From Cichorium intybus (lineage: Eukaryota > Streptophyta > Magnoliopsida > Asterales > Asteraceae): a stretch of DNA of 64,000 bases. The notes beneath the pieces were generated by a model. It saw only the letters and a list, made by a program, of their open reading frames with translations. It was not told where the DNA came from and did not search any database. The stretch is taken from assembly GCA_023525715.1 (NCBI GenBank), contig CM042014.1, positions 23,106,404 through 23,170,403 on the forward strand. The letters run 5' to 3'. Positions 20,504 through 32,079 of the stretch are shown one piece after another; the stretch's first letter is position 1, and every line of letters begins with the position of its first letter. A program made the position numbers and the translations under genes.

Positions 20504-22017
20504 TGTGACACCCGTGTCCCGGGAGGGACTATAAATCAAAAGTAAGAGCGTTTTAACCGTTAGTGTGGCCAAATAACGATGTTAAGGTCATTATGAGATA
20601 AGAAAAATATAACGATCAAAGCCTAGGAGTCAAAACGGAGCAAAAAGCGGAAAAACGAGACCATTTATTTGTCGGCGCGTCGCGACGCGACGGGCAATCT
20701 GGTCGCGACGCGACGGCTGTCAAAACCGTCGGTCAAGTGCGCGATGAAGTAAGCGCTTACGTCAGAGATCGGGTCGCGACCTAGGGCTAGATCGCGTCGC
20801 GACGAGGCTCCAGAGGCCTATAAATACGAGGCACAAGCCTCATTTTTGAGGCAGAACACACACCAAACGCTTATACGATATAGAAGAGTGTTCCAGTAAG
20901 AAAGATACGTTGAGGGATGATAGTGAGAAGTAAGGAGCCAACGGTAGCTAGCATCGAGGTGCTCGGGAGCTATCAGAAGTCCGAAACGAGAACCGTGCCA
21001 GGACTCCAGGAAAGCACCAAACTCAAGTGAGTAATCGCTACCGTATCTCCCTAGTAGTTTATGCGTGTTAAACTATAGTAGAAAGTAATTATTGAATGAA
21101 ATGCAAAGTAGTACAGTTATGATTAGTAGTTATGTGGAAGGAAGGTATGTTATGATCCCGTTTGACGGGTTTGTCTTACGAGTAGTCGAGTGTCACGGGG
21201 TGATACTAGACAGTGTGATTAACCAGTAGTATAGTGTCCTTGCCAAAGGATGACATATGACATAGAATAAGGATATTGTGTAGATACTGTGTGTTAACTT
21301 CATAGGTTGCACCAGTATTGGTCTGGTAAGATGTAGGGGATATGGATATCCCATAAAACAAGCATAAGAAATCATGTAGATAGTTACCAAATGATGGATT
21401 TGGTAAAAGAGCAATAATACTGAAAAGAAATCCGGTGCGGAACCGGTAAACATTTTAACATAAGAACGAATGAGTTGCCACGGTATGTGATACCGTAAGT
21501 TAGTAAGTGAGTGATGACAGTTAGTAATAAAGAAGTTACCGTATAAGTAGGTAACATAGTAGTAAAATGAATCACTATAAGTGATACCGTTAGTGAGTGA
21601 CGTCAGACAGTATGATAACATTATAAGTTACCAAGTAATAGGAGAAAGCAAAGTCAGTACGGTAACGTCATAAGTTACCAGTTAATAGAAGAAAGTGCAG
21701 TAAGACATAGTAAGAGTGTACATAATAGTATAAGTACAAGAGAAGTGAGTTCCGTCGGGTAATACGGTAGTTTCACAGTATGATGGACGAGTAAGAAAAA
21801 GTGATCGTATGACGGTCCGGTGTAGTAAGACGAATCTGTGAAACGAGTGTGGCTATTTAGGCCATACTGTGATTCGATTACTCACTAAGCTTTATAGCTT
21901 ACCCTTTTATTTTATGTGGTTTTTGCAGGTATATGTAACGCTCGGCTTGGATCATGGGACGATCCCTGGGGATATTATCTTGTAAAACCTCAGGCTTTGG
22001 AGAGCCGGGGCGTTACA
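20504..22017 (+). mobile_element. Solo LTR (Ty3/gypsy-type), 1.5 kb
   Basis: It starts TGTGACACCCGTG and ends GGGGCGTTACA, flanked by GTGAT (20499-20503) and ATGAT (22018-22022), a 5-bp TSD with one change. A plus-strand TATAAATA box lies at 20819-20826 and is followed by GTGAGTAATCGC, the landmark shared by the other LTRs. No internal domain. The segment upstream of the TATA box is rich in TCGCGACGCGA words (20671-20803). Confidence 0.75.
20819..20826 (+). promoter_or_regulatory. TATA box of the solo LTR
   Basis: TATAAATA in CCTATAAATACGAGG, about 315 bp into the LTR. This is the usual position for the U3 promoter of this LTR type. Confidence 0.55.
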
Positions 22018-22988
22018 ATGATGATGTCAAGCTCGTGACAAACTAGGTTCTTTTATATCAAGATAGATATTTCAGTAATCACAATTTGATCATTGTGGTT
22101 AATGTTTGACATGTTACGGATCGTTGATGCCAAAACATTTATGAAGCCAAGTATAACCGAAGTATAATAATAATTTAAAAATCTCATAATCCCCAAACAC
22201 AAATCCAATTAGACTACCATAAATCCTCAATGGTGTCAGAGAATAGGAACCATAAATAGGCTACCTCTACAACAATCCATACAAAGTTTCGAATAATAGC
22301 TACTAGACTGTCTAATAAATTAGAACTGGTCTATCTTGTTCTTGCTTGAGTTAGATGTCCAGGGGGAGGGGAGTTATGAGTTGGGTGGCTCCTCACATTA
22401 GAGGGAGGGATCCGATTAGGATTTTTGATTGTTTTGCATTTATATGCATAATGACTAAACATATCTTTTTTTTGGATCAGTAGCTTTTTGTTAAAAATAA
22501 AAGCTTTAAGCTCGTATTCTTAAACAAAATTTTCCTTTAATTCTGAATTTTTATTAAAAATTAAAAACTAAAAACTATTAAAAACTCGCTGCCGAAAATA
22601 TCCATTGAAATATAATATCATCGAAATATAATATCATCGTCCTCTAAAGACAAACATTATATCTACCATAGAACATTTGCTCCATTGTGATAAACTCTTA
22701 GCATTATTAAGGTTCAACTGATACTTGATTTTATGTAAATTCTGGATCAGTATGTTTATATAAATCAAATAATTTGTTTTTTTTTTTTTGGTGTGTTTAA
22801 AGGTTATTTTCATTAAATTGTTATTATCAACTAGAATTTAGTAAACCATTTAGTCGGAGGCCCAAGGAAGCTTAGTGCCCAAAAGTAGCCTTTATAATGC
22901 CACTCCAATACAGCCATCCCTTCACTCAATAAGACACATTCCATGTGCTCCTGTATTACTCCACACACACATTTTTTATTACAGCCTC
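22018..22988. other. Intergenic and upstream region of the DUF1635 gene
   Basis: No gene seen. A 17-bp direct duplication around 22607-22640 (GAAATATAATATCATCG) is visible. The gene's promoter should lie in 22400-22980, but I see no unambiguous TATA box; CTTTATAATGCC at about 22889 is the best candidate. Confidence 0.35.
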
Positions 22989-23948
22989 ATGGCAGATCAC
23001 CCCAACTGTGTTCTTGAATGGCCATACTTGTACAAAGAAAAGGTCACCACTTTTTCCTTTCTTTTTTTTCACTTGTTCTTCCTTTCCCGCATATTTTTAC
23101 TGCAATTACATTATCAAGAACCCTAATTACATTACTTAAAATCAAAATCAAAGCATAATCAGGTCAATTTTCGAACCAAAAGATCTTAAGTTCAGAAGAA
23201 GATTGAAACAGGTTGTTTTAATCTGAATTTTGGGTTGAAACAGAGTACGGAGGAGTTGACACAGTCACTTTGGTCGACTACAATGGAGCTTGAAGCAACA
23301 AGGATCAGAGTTCAAGAAGAGATCAGAGCAAGAGATGATCAGTTAAAGCAACTCAAAGATCTTCTGAATGACGCCATTAATGAAAGAAACGAAGCTCAAA
23401 GCAAATACCAATCCCTCCTCCTTGATAAATTGGTTCTTCAACAGCAATTTCAACACCACCGCCGGTACACACACCATCAAACCACCACACCTCCGCTACA
23501 GTCTGGTCTATCAAGTATTGAAGATGAACCTATCACCAATTGTGCCTCAGACTGTGAAGAAAGCATCGTTTCCTCCCCACCCATGGAAAATCCAGTTCGA
23601 TTGGCAACGCCACCACAGCAGGAACTGCGGTTCCCGGTGGTTCCGACAAAAGGGTTGCCGGAAAAAGGAAAGTTTCTAGAAGCAATGATGAAAGCAGGGC
23701 CTTTGTTGCAGAACCTCCTCTTAGCAGGTCCACTCCCACATTGGCGCCACCCACCTCCTCCGCTGGACACCTACCAGATTCCATCGCCGCCGTTGGTGAT
23801 CTCAGCTCCACCTTCCCACCATCGATTCAATCAAGATTTTTTACGAAAAATTAATAACAATTGCGGGGAGTTTAACAAGAAACGGAGTTTTTCTGAAGAC
23901 TGCGATTCGTCCACAGAGACCAAATACCAAAGAATTGCCCTAAATTGA
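22989..23948 (+). CDS. DUF1635 family protein, two exons
   Basis: This is the only apparently intact host gene in the window. Exon 1 (22989-23042) starts at ATG and encodes 18 residues beginning MADHPNCVLEWPYLY. A 201-bp GT...AG intron (23043-23243) follows, and exon 2 (23244-23948) runs open to TGA, giving a predicted 252 residues. The N-terminal part (residues ~19-75) is a charged coiled coil (STEELTQSLWSTTMELEATR, then EEIRARDDQLKQLKDLL, NERNEAQ) followed by a Gln-rich patch. This order is typical of the plant-specific DUF1635 family, whose molecular function is unknown. A middle Ser/Pro-rich linker is followed by the block KGKFLEAMMKAGPLLQNLLL with Pro-rich sequence and a basic C-terminus (KKRSF). 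The exon 1/intron call is inferred from splice signals; without it exon 2 has no ATG before the coil. No signal peptide or membrane segment. Confidence 0.78.
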
Positions 23949-24956
23949 CTCTTACTACTGCATTCTTCTTCATCACATATACAAAAACGATTTGACTTTT
24001 ACAGTCAAATCATTATAACAGTTGAAGTTACTTGATCTTTCTACAAAATGAACACCAAGTAGTTGAGAAATTGATCTGGGCATTATGATGTGAGGGTGTT
24101 TGAAGCGGGTCCACTCAATTTGTACATAGGGTTTATATGAATAGCATAAATCACCTAAATGCTTTCAAGTTTTTGCAACGAAAATTAAGAAATTATTTTC
24201 GTAATTTTGAACCCTAATCTGAAGTGAAACTGCGAAAACGATGATGATGACGACAAATGTAGGTGTAACATAAAGTCTTTGATTTTGGGTGTGTGATCAA
24301 AAGCTCGACTGTGTTCGAGTTTAGATGGTCATGGCGAATTTGGGACTCTGTCGGTCGGTGAAAGATGGGTTCCACTTCTTAGACCCTGGAATCAGAATCA
24401 AAATATACTAGTGATTTGATTTTATCTCTACTCAAATAATATCAAATTCCTTTTTACCTTGTTTAAACAAAAGTGTTTATAATTAAAAATTAAAAAGCAT
24501 CCGAAGTAGAAGAGTTTTTCTTTTTGAAGTTTTTTGATATTTTTTAGTGTTATTTTATTTTCAAATTATAAACCAAAAGACTTTTATAAATACTTTTTAT
24601 AAAAAAGTTATTTATTTATTTATTTATTTTAAAGAGAACAAAACTAGAATGTGATTTGATTTTATCTCTAGTCAATAATACCAAATTTTGTGTTAACTTG
24701 ATTAAACAAAAGTGTCCAGCATAAAAAACATCCGTAATAAGAGAGTATTTTTACAAAATTTTCTTTTTTTATGTTTTTAGTATAATGTCATTATCAAATT
24801 ATAAATTAAAAGGTTTTTATAAACATCCATTATAAAAAAAAGTTTTTAAACATATGGGTTCCACTTCTTAGACCCACGAATTAGAATTATTATTTTTACT
24901 AGAATGTGATTTGGTTTTATTTCTAGTTAAAAAAATTGTGTTACCTTGTTTAAACA
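23949..24956. repeat. 3' flank with three decayed direct repeats
   Basis: After the gene's 3' UTR (probably to about 24100) the phrase TGATTTGATTTTATCTCTA recurs at about 24412 and 24652, and in changed form (TGATTTGGTTTTATTTCTA) at about 24905. Each copy is followed by a CTTG(A/T)TTAAACAA motif. GGGTTCCACTTCTTAGACCC precedes the first and third copies (24368, 24857). Units are about 240 bp. The third copy is cut by the Pack-MULE. Confidence 0.6.
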
Positions 24957-25013
24957 ATGCAAAATGATATTGTAGCCCAACCACCTATTATTGTTTGTTT
25001 AAAAGGTTCCTCA

Positions 25014-25021
<8 letters not shown>

Positions 25022-25049
<28 letters not shown>
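25022..25049. repeat. Poly-T tract in the MULE TIR
   Basis: About 28 T residues in the left TIR; the right TIR has only about 7. Confidence 0.9.
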
Positions 25050-25050
<1 letters not shown>

Positions 25051-25303
25051 ACTTTTTAGGGGCATGAAGTTCATTTTTACCTGTTTATAAGGTCCTCATA
25101 GAAGGTTTCCCGGTTAATTAAGTCATCTTTCTTGTCCTTTTTCTTGTTTTTATCTCAGTAACCCAAAAATGCTCTATGAACTACACAGTGGCAATCTCTG
25201 GTATCTGTATTTTGACACAATTTTGACCCTCCGTAAACCCAAAGATGGCGAAAAGTTGTCATCAATTTTCTATGGTTTGCAGGAACACGAGATAATTGAA
25301 TAT

Positions 25304-25540
25304 ATGAATTCCATACCCAATTTTGGCCGCCCTCTTGTTAAATTCCGATTGGACTGCAACTGTTGATCGCAATCCCGCAACCGTGCTGAAACCACCATGT
25401 AGACTCCCAACAACACAACTATTAATAGTCGTTTCTACCGCATCTGAAATTGAATGTGATTTTCTTAGCCTCTCAGCCATGCTCGTAAACTCTTGACTAC
25501 GATCTCTATATGACGATCCTTGAATCAATTTCACATTCAT
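25304..25540 (-). pseudogene. Captured N-terminal exon of SYP3-type syntaxin
   Basis: The minus-strand frame starts at Met (25540). Residues 8-28 (GSSYRDRSQEF...AERLRKS) and 61-79 (VAVQSEFNKRAAKIGYGIH) match the N-terminal peptide and first helix of plant SYP31/SYP32 syntaxins, the Sed5-like Qa-SNAREs of ER-Golgi traffic. The linker between them differs, and homology stops after GIH, where an exon edge is plausible; stop codon follows 14 residues later. SNARE motif and membrane anchor are absent, so it cannot act as a SNARE. It lies inside the Pack-MULE, antisense to a short plus-strand frame I do not consider real. Transcription from the MULE is possible but not shown. Confidence 0.7.
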
Positions 25541-26424
25541 GATACACAGACGAACTTGTTTACGTAATTCACTGATTTCACGAGGGCATGATAAGAATCC
25601 GAATCAATCAGAACATGTTCTGGTTTTGAGTGAATAAAAGGGGGAAGACCTGTAAGGAATTGTGTAGGACTGTAGGATGCCCGGTCACCAGAAACAAGTG
25701 TTGCCCAAATTGTTCAGACCTCTCAACCCCATCGGAAAACAAGTTTTCGATATCCTTCTCCCGTGATCCCATTCACCACCACTGCTGACAATAACCGTCT
25801 TAGGATTGTTAAAATCGAAATTTAATCAGACCTCAAAACTCAATTGTTTCCTCTTAATACTATATTAGATCTAATACATTCTAGATTCCCATTTCCTAAA
25901 CCTGCAATCTGTTCAAAACTGGAAAACCTTCTATGAGGACCTTATCAACCAGTAAAAATGGATTTTATGCCTCTAAAAGGCCAAAAAAATATTGAATGAC
26001 CTTTTAAACCAACAACCAATAGTTGGTTGGACTACAGTGACATTTTGCATTTAAACAATGGCTATTTGTTATGATTATCGCAAAAAGTCATATATTTTTG
26101 TAAATTTTATTTGAAACATATATTTAATTTTGTGATAATATTTTTATGAATTACTTTTTACTAGGACCTACTATCTACTTTTGGATATAGAACTAGTCAA
26201 AAATCACCGATACGGAACCAAAATTAAACCAATATGATCAATTCCGATTTCTATAATTTTATGAATCGCTTCTGATCATAATTTTATGAAACAATTAACC
26301 TATTGGATAAAACTGTTGAATAACTATTTATATACAAGATTCAGTGTTAGTACCATAAATTGAGTTAGAATGCATAGCACCCATCGAGAAGTTCAAAGTT
26401 TTTAGCTACCATATTACTTCATTC

Positions 26425-26595
26425 ATTCAGTGGCGGAACCAGAAAATGTATTTAGGGATAGCACCCGATATATTAGGGGTAGCACGTCGTAAAATTTACA
26501 CTACGTCAAATTTTTTTTAAAAAGTTTTCCACTGTGTCGAAAAAATTGAGTATAGGCATAGGCCACCCTGTGCCATATATCAGTTCTGCCCCTAG
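26425..26595. mobile_element. Short hAT-like MITE
   Basis: The left end CAGTGGCGGAACCAGAA and the reverse-complemented right end CTAGGGGCAGAACTGA are imperfect inverted ends of hAT type. The flanks CTTCATTC and TTTCATTC would be an 8-bp TSD with one change. About 170 bp, non-coding. Confidence 0.45.
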
Positions 26596-26644
26596 TTTCA
26601 TTCGTGCACATGAAAATTATAGGAAGACATATCAATATTATACA

Positions 26645-26786
26645 CAAGTTGGGGCTAGCCCACTTGGCTAACAAGGAGTGTTACTAACAAGGAGGTCCAG
26701 GGTTCAAACCCTGGCACTAACATAACAAGGAGTAATTTAGGAGTAGGATAGATTTGCCGTTCAAAAAAAAAAAAAAAAAAAAAAAA
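26645..26786 (+). mobile_element. tRNA-derived SINE with 18-bp TSD
   Basis: 142 bp ending in a run of about 23 A, flanked by an exact 18-bp repeat ACATATCAATATTATACA (26627-26644 and 26787-26804), the signature of LINE-mediated insertion. The B box GGTTCAAACCC is at 26701-26711, and an A-box-like TAGCCCACTTGG lies upstream. The exact TSD implies a fairly recent insertion. Confidence 0.85.
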
Positions 26787-27950
26787 ACATATCAATATTA
26801 TACATTACCTTTGAAGCATATCACACAAAATCTACAAAACATACCGTCAAAAAACATAAAAACACTACTATATGTCCACTGTAATAATGAAGTGTATACT
26901 TCATGAAAAGCTGATCATGTTAATACAAAAAAAGACATAACCCAGAAAATGCCTTCATCGAATCAATACTTTGTTCTAAATTAAATATAGAGTAAACTTC
27001 AAATTTGGTCCCTGTGGTTTACAAAATACTGTGGGTAGGGTCCAAAAAGTTTTCAATTTGCACCACTGGTCCAAAATCGAAAACCTTTTGTAGGTTTGGT
27101 CCCTGAAAAAGTTGAAAGGACTGTTTTGCCCTTTTAACTTATTTTTTCCATTTTTATATTAATTTTAATACATTTTTAATTTATATTAATAACATTAAGA
27201 GTAAACTGCAAATTTTGTCCCTGTGGTTTGCAAAAAAGTGTGGGTAAGATCCAAAATGTTTTCGACTTGCACCATTGGTCCAAAATTGAAAACCTTTTGT
27301 GGTTTTGGTCCCTGAAAAAGTTGAAAAGACTATTATACCCTTTTAATTTCTTTTTTGCATTTGTTGTATTTATTTTAATGTATTTATATTTTAAAAACAA
27401 TAATCAAAAAATAAACCCCAAAATCGTGCCCTCCCCTTTCTTTCTCTCTGTCCCATCTTCTTCCCCCCTTCACCACCACTACTTGCCGGCGACTTATTCA
27501 GTTCCTTCCTTCACCACTACTACTTGCCGACGATTTATTTTCGTCATAAGTCTGTCAATCATTCAACAACACAGCTTTATCATGCATAATTATCTGTAAA
27601 ACTTTGGAAAAAAACCCTAATTACCTTCTTTCCGATGTTAAACGGGACGTATTTGCATTTAATCATGTGGGTGATTTGGCGCTTTCATTGTGAGGACAAA
27701 CAGTTGGACTTAATAACAGAGGAGTACATGCCACATCAAACATCGAGAAGAAGGTCAACAAAGGCTACAATTAAAGCCTTAGTGATGGCGTACCTAAAAT
27801 CATGAAGCAATTCACTTAAAACGAAGACTAAACTGACGTTGAAAGCCACTTCGCAGATCTAATAAACCACTCTATAACCACTATTCGATCACTCCATTAT
27901 CTCCTCCAGCTTCATTTTTCTCTCTGTCATCCACGGCGGTTCAAATATTA

Positions 27951-28187
27951 ATGAAGATCAAGATTGATTTAATTTACTTGTCAATGGTAGCGTGTTTCCT
28001 TCCTCCTTCATTCTATTATGTATCTGGTTTGAGCTCCAATGGTCAAACGTTATTGTCAATGTCACGGCACTGGATTTCTATACCCCCACACCTCGTATCA
28101 ACCTGGAATGCTTCTGATGCAAATCTTTGTTCGTGGTTTGGTGTTGTTTGTGACCGATTCGAACCTGCCATTAAAGTTGGAATCTAA
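27951..28187 (+). pseudogene. Captured N-terminus of PEPR-like LRR receptor kinase
   Basis: The plus-strand frame starts at Met and has a hydrophobic signal-peptide-like stretch (residues ~5-27). It continues LSSNGQTLLSMSRHW and VSTWNASDANLCSWFGVVCD, the LRRNT cap typical of plant LRR-XI receptors such as PEPR1/PEPR2, which bind Pep danger peptides at the plasma membrane. Homology ends at CD, where LRR genes would continue into repeats; here the frame ends about 10 residues later. LRRs, membrane span and kinase are all missing. If expressed, it would be a small secreted cap-only protein; that is inference. Confidence 0.7.
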
Positions 28188-28204
28188 AGCTGGAATTGAT
28201 GTTC

Positions 28205-28255
28205 ATCTCGAGCCTGCAATCAAACCAATCTCGAGCCTGCAATCAAACCAATCTC
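28205..28255. repeat. 23-bp tandem duplication
   Basis: CTCGAGCCTGCAATCAAACC followed by AAT is present twice in direct succession inside the inner MULE. Confidence 0.85.
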
Positions 28256-28337
28256 GATGTCGGCAATTGATGAATGAGCCTAACCAGAAATGAGTCTTCA
28301 CGTCCTGTTGTGAAAGAACTCTCTCAAGAAACTTCAA

Positions 28338-28658
28338 ATGTCGTATGTCGAGAATATTTCACCTGCTACAACCAGCTCTAAACCGGAATCCGACATTGTT
28401 TTGCTGGAATCCGATTCCGATGGGGAGCAGGAGCCAGAAAGTGCTCCGAAATCAACAGGTGCCCATCATCAGAGTGTTGAGGGAAAGACGGAAGATGAAA
28501 ACAAAGTGATATTGTTGGATTCCGATTCCGGTTCTGATGAGCAGAATCATGGGGAAGAAGAAGATGGAGATGAGGGGAATATGTCATCGTCGGATGTTTC
28601 TTCAAGCTTCCAGAAGTTGAACCAAGGAGGCGAGGGTTCCACAGGGGTAGTGTCGTAG
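28338..28658 (+). CDS. Hypothetical acidic Ser/Asp-rich frame in Pack-MULE
   Basis: 106 codons from ATG to TAG, with low-complexity acidic composition and two related blocks (VLLESDSDGEQ and ILLDSDSGSDEQ). It is of unknown origin; it may be another captured exon, as it lies just downstream of the receptor fragment and is GC-richer than the TIRs. No domain is recognised and there is no evidence that it is translated. Confidence 0.3.
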   Translation: MSYVENISPATTSSKPESDIVLLESDSDGEQEPESAPKSTGAHHQSVEGKTEDENKVILLDSDSGSDEQNHGEEEDGDEGNMSSSDVSSSFQKLNQGGEGSTGVVS

Positions 28659-29739
28659 TGATAATTCTTCTTCAAGCGGATGAAGAAGATGGGAGGGAGA
28701 GAGAGAAAGGGGGAGAGAAATGGGTTTATTTTTTATTATTGTTTTTAGATTTTTAAATTAAAAATACATTAAAGTAAATTTAACAAATGCAAAAAAGAAA
28801 TTAAAAGGGCATAATAGTCTTTTCAACTTTTTCAGGACCAAAACCACAAAAGATTTTCGATTTTGGACCAATGGTGCAAGTCGAAAACATTTTGGATCTT
28901 ACCCACAGTTTTTTGCAAACCACAGGGACCAAATTTGCAGTTTACTCTAACATTAATAATAAAGAATAATCTCAAACCCATCCCACCCCTCCACCATACC
29001 TTCCATCTTCTCTCACCCTCTCATTCTTTGACTTTATTTCTTCTTGCCGCCATCACCATAATTTCCCATTAAAATTTCCCTTTCTTACCACCATTTTCCT
29101 TTTAAGACTTTCCACAAAACAAAAAGTTGCATCTTTGTGAACTTTTGAGGATTAAAAACACAAGAACACACCAAAAACCTCTCATTTATAGATGCAAACA
29201 CATACACAAAAAACGTGCAACTTATAAACACATACAAACACACGCCGAAACTCAAAATCAACCCTTTAGCATAGAGAGGGGCTTATCAGACTAATCTTCA
29301 CCTTTGGATTGCATCAATTTCTAATCAGTTGGAGGGAGATAAAGAGAGCAACAGAGAGAGATGGAACGAGATATAGATATGAGAAGGTGTCGAGAGGGAG
29401 GGAGAAAGATGGTTAAAAAGAGCAAGATTGGTGGGATTGGATCACCGTCGCTGGAGGAAAGGACCTTCATCGGGTAGGATGCAGATATTGCTGGATCTGG
29501 ACGTCGGTGTCTAGCCATGTGAACAGAAACAACGGCTCTTGATTTGATCACGAGAAAGAGAAAGACCAAAACGGGTTGACGTGAGGGTTCGACTACCATC
29601 TGGTTGGAGAGGAGAAACGACCGGAGAGGAGAGTTTGGTTGGAGAGAAGGAAGCTTCGACGGAGATAATGCATCATCTACATCAGAAATCACGTTTGGGG
29701 AAGGTGGAGTCATCAGAGAATGACACAACAGGATAAAGG

Positions 29740-29825
29740 TTGGGGGAGAGAGAGTCAGGTGGGTGGGGATGGTGAAGCAGATGAAGAAGATGAGAGAGAG
29801 AGAAAGAGAGATAAAAAGAGTCTTG

Positions 29826-29867
<42 letters not shown>

Positions 29868-29870
29868 AAT
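29740..29870. repeat. (GA)n-rich tract
   Basis: Purine tract dominated by GAGA, with the longest uninterrupted part about 29828-29867. A tract of this kind recurs near one end of each MULE of this group (also 16027 and 52797). Confidence 0.9.
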
Positions 29871-30667
29871 GGGAAGGCACCGGGGGTGGGTTTATTTTTT
29901 GATTATTCTTTTTAGTTTTTTAAATTAAAAATGCATTTAAATATATATAAAAAATTGAAAAAATAAGTTAAAAGGGCAAAACAGTCCTTTCAACTTTTTT
30001 GCGGACCAAAACCATAAATGGTTTTCGATTTTAGACCAGTGGTGCAAGTTGAAAACTTTTTGGACCCCACCCACAGTTTTTTACAAACCACAGACACTAA
30101 ATTTGCAGTTTACTCTTAAATATATATTCAATGTTTAAATTACCATTACAATTAAAAGAGAAAATTGCAAAGTTGGTCCCTGTGGTTTGCCAAAATGGCC
30201 AGGTTTGGTCCAAAATGGGTTTGACTAGCACCTAAGGTCCAAAAATGTTGTATTTGTTGCGAGTTTGGTCCAATTTCTTCAAAAAATACGTAGAATGACT
30301 ATTTTACCCTTGTTGTTTTCTTTTTCCTTTTCTTTTAATTTCTTTTATGTTTTTTCTGATTTAAAAAAAACAAAAAAGAAATAAAAACCACTCCCACCCC
30401 CACCAATCCGATCCACCCCCTCCTCTCACTCTCTCTCTTAGACCTTAGTGCATCTTCAGAAACCCATCTCCAAGATCTTTCGTCTACAGTGGCCAGAAAC
30501 AAATCGATTTTTGAGGGTGAACATACACATATACAAACAAATCTGTTTCCAGAAACAAAAGCCACACAAATACAAATCGATTTCAGAAAAGAAAATTGAT
30601 TCCACATTGACAGTTTTAGGTAGCTCTCGTCTAGTAGAACTAATTGGAGTATTCTTGCAGAGGTTAA

Positions 30668-30754
30668 GATGTCTTCCACCATGTTAAATATGGGATCGAA
30701 TTCGAATTCATTGGCGAATGGTAGTCGTAGCAAATGGCCTCGGCCTAATTCTTG
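30668..30754 (+). other. Short frame in the left half of the 23-kb MULE
   Basis: Starting at ATG after a leader-like, GC-poor segment, a 28-codon frame (MSSTMLNMGSNSNSL...) ends in TGA. It has a 5'UTR-plus-start look, as captured first exons do, but I recognise no family. Confidence 0.2.
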
Positions 30755-30929
30755 AAATTGATACTTTAGAAAAGAATGTCTAATTTGAGATGTGGTATTC
30801 ACGATCCCTACGCATTCTGGCAGATTATTCCCATCTTCTGCATACTTTGAAAAAACATACCCATTTTTAGGGTTATCTTAAAAAAAACTCCCTCATCATT
30901 AACATATGATGTCCTATAAATTTGGGTTT

Positions 30930-31296
<367 letters not shown>

Positions 31297-31995
31297 TGTA
31301 ACAACCGGTTTCTCATACGAAGTACACCCAAAAATTTTCAAACAGTTATAAATTAAAATGGGTATACTTGTACTCAAATCACGGATCAAGATGTTATCAT
31401 AAATTAATTACATCAAAAGGTCCTCACAATACATACCAGGCATTACAAACAATCTAATTCAACTAAAGGACAGGATCTAAACTTGTCCATCTCTCTTTAT
31501 CACATGCCTTCATCTATCACAGCTACAGATACCTGCAAAACAACACAACACTCAAGTGTAAGCTTATAAAGCTTAGTGAGTAATCTCAAATCATACTCCA
31601 CAATGTCTCTCAGTAAATTCTCTCATCATTCTCCTTTGCCAGTCTCATTAGCAAATATTCATTTTCTCTAAACTCTGAAACCTGCAAACATATTAGCTTT
31701 ACAAACACCAGCTAATTAGTAGTAATATCAACTCAATAATAAGTATCACAACTGATACTACTCACAAACTCAATCACTCATACTCGTATATACTCATTTC
31801 ACAATCAATTATACTCAATTATAACAACCATCTTGGTTGTAGCAATAAACTCAAAGACTCTTTAACTCACTCACTCTAACATATACTTTACTCTTATACC
31901 CAAATGTAGACTGTAACTCGTCTCTTGTTATCCGCGGATAACATAACCACTTTAACTCTAAGCTACTGCAATATCATCATAACACACATATAAGT

Positions 31996-32000
<5 letters not shown>

Positions 32001-32063
<63 letters not shown>

Positions 32064-32079
32064 ACATGATATAACTCTT
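32001..32079. repeat. (TA)n microsatellite in solo LTR
   Basis: About 78 bp of TA. Confidence 0.95.

Larger units (their letters stand above)
24957..26050. mobile_element. Pack-MULE carrying a syntaxin fragment
   Basis: The left end GCAAAATGATATTGTAG, with CCAACCACCTATTATTG and GGTCCTCATAGAAGGTTT further in, is mirrored on the right (reverse complement ATGCAAAATGTCACTGTAG, CCAACCAACTATTGGTTG, GGTCCTCATAGAAGGTTT). The TIRs are about 140 bp. TTAAACAAT occurs immediately left (24950-24958, overlapping the end by 2 nt) and immediately right (26051-26059), a 9-bp TSD as in Mutator-like elements. The interior holds a minus-strand fragment of a SYP3-type syntaxin gene and no transposase, so it is non-autonomous. 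Confidence 0.75.
27199..28947. mobile_element. Inner Pack-MULE carrying a receptor-kinase exon
   Basis: TIRs of about 145 bp start GAGTAAACTGCAAATTTT on the left and end AAATTTGCAGTTTACTC on the right. The TSD is exact, TAACATTAA (27190-27198 and 28948-28956), 9 bp. Length 1749 bp. It belongs to the same MULE family as its host. The interior carries a PEPR-like signal peptide/LRRNT exon and an acidic frame, and no transposase. Confidence 0.9.
26990..30115. mobile_element. Outer Mutator-like element (MULE), disrupted
   Basis: The TIRs start GAGTAAACTTCAAATTTGGTC on the left and, reverse-complemented, GAGTAAACTGCAAATTTAGT on the right. They share CCACAG/CTGTGG, ACCAC(T/A)GGTC and GAAAGGACTG text over about 145 bp. 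The TSD is exact: TTAAATATA (26981-26989 and 30116-30124), 9 bp. A second MULE (27199-28947) is inserted in its left half; without it the element is about 1.37 kb. The right half contains a GA tract (29790-29867) and pyrimidine-rich sequence but no recognised captured gene. Confidence 0.88.

Noticed and set aside
21193..21621. 142-codon minus-strand frame in the solo LTR
   Set aside because: It lies within LTR sequence, and its low-complexity hydrophobic text matches no family; LTRs of this type are non-coding.
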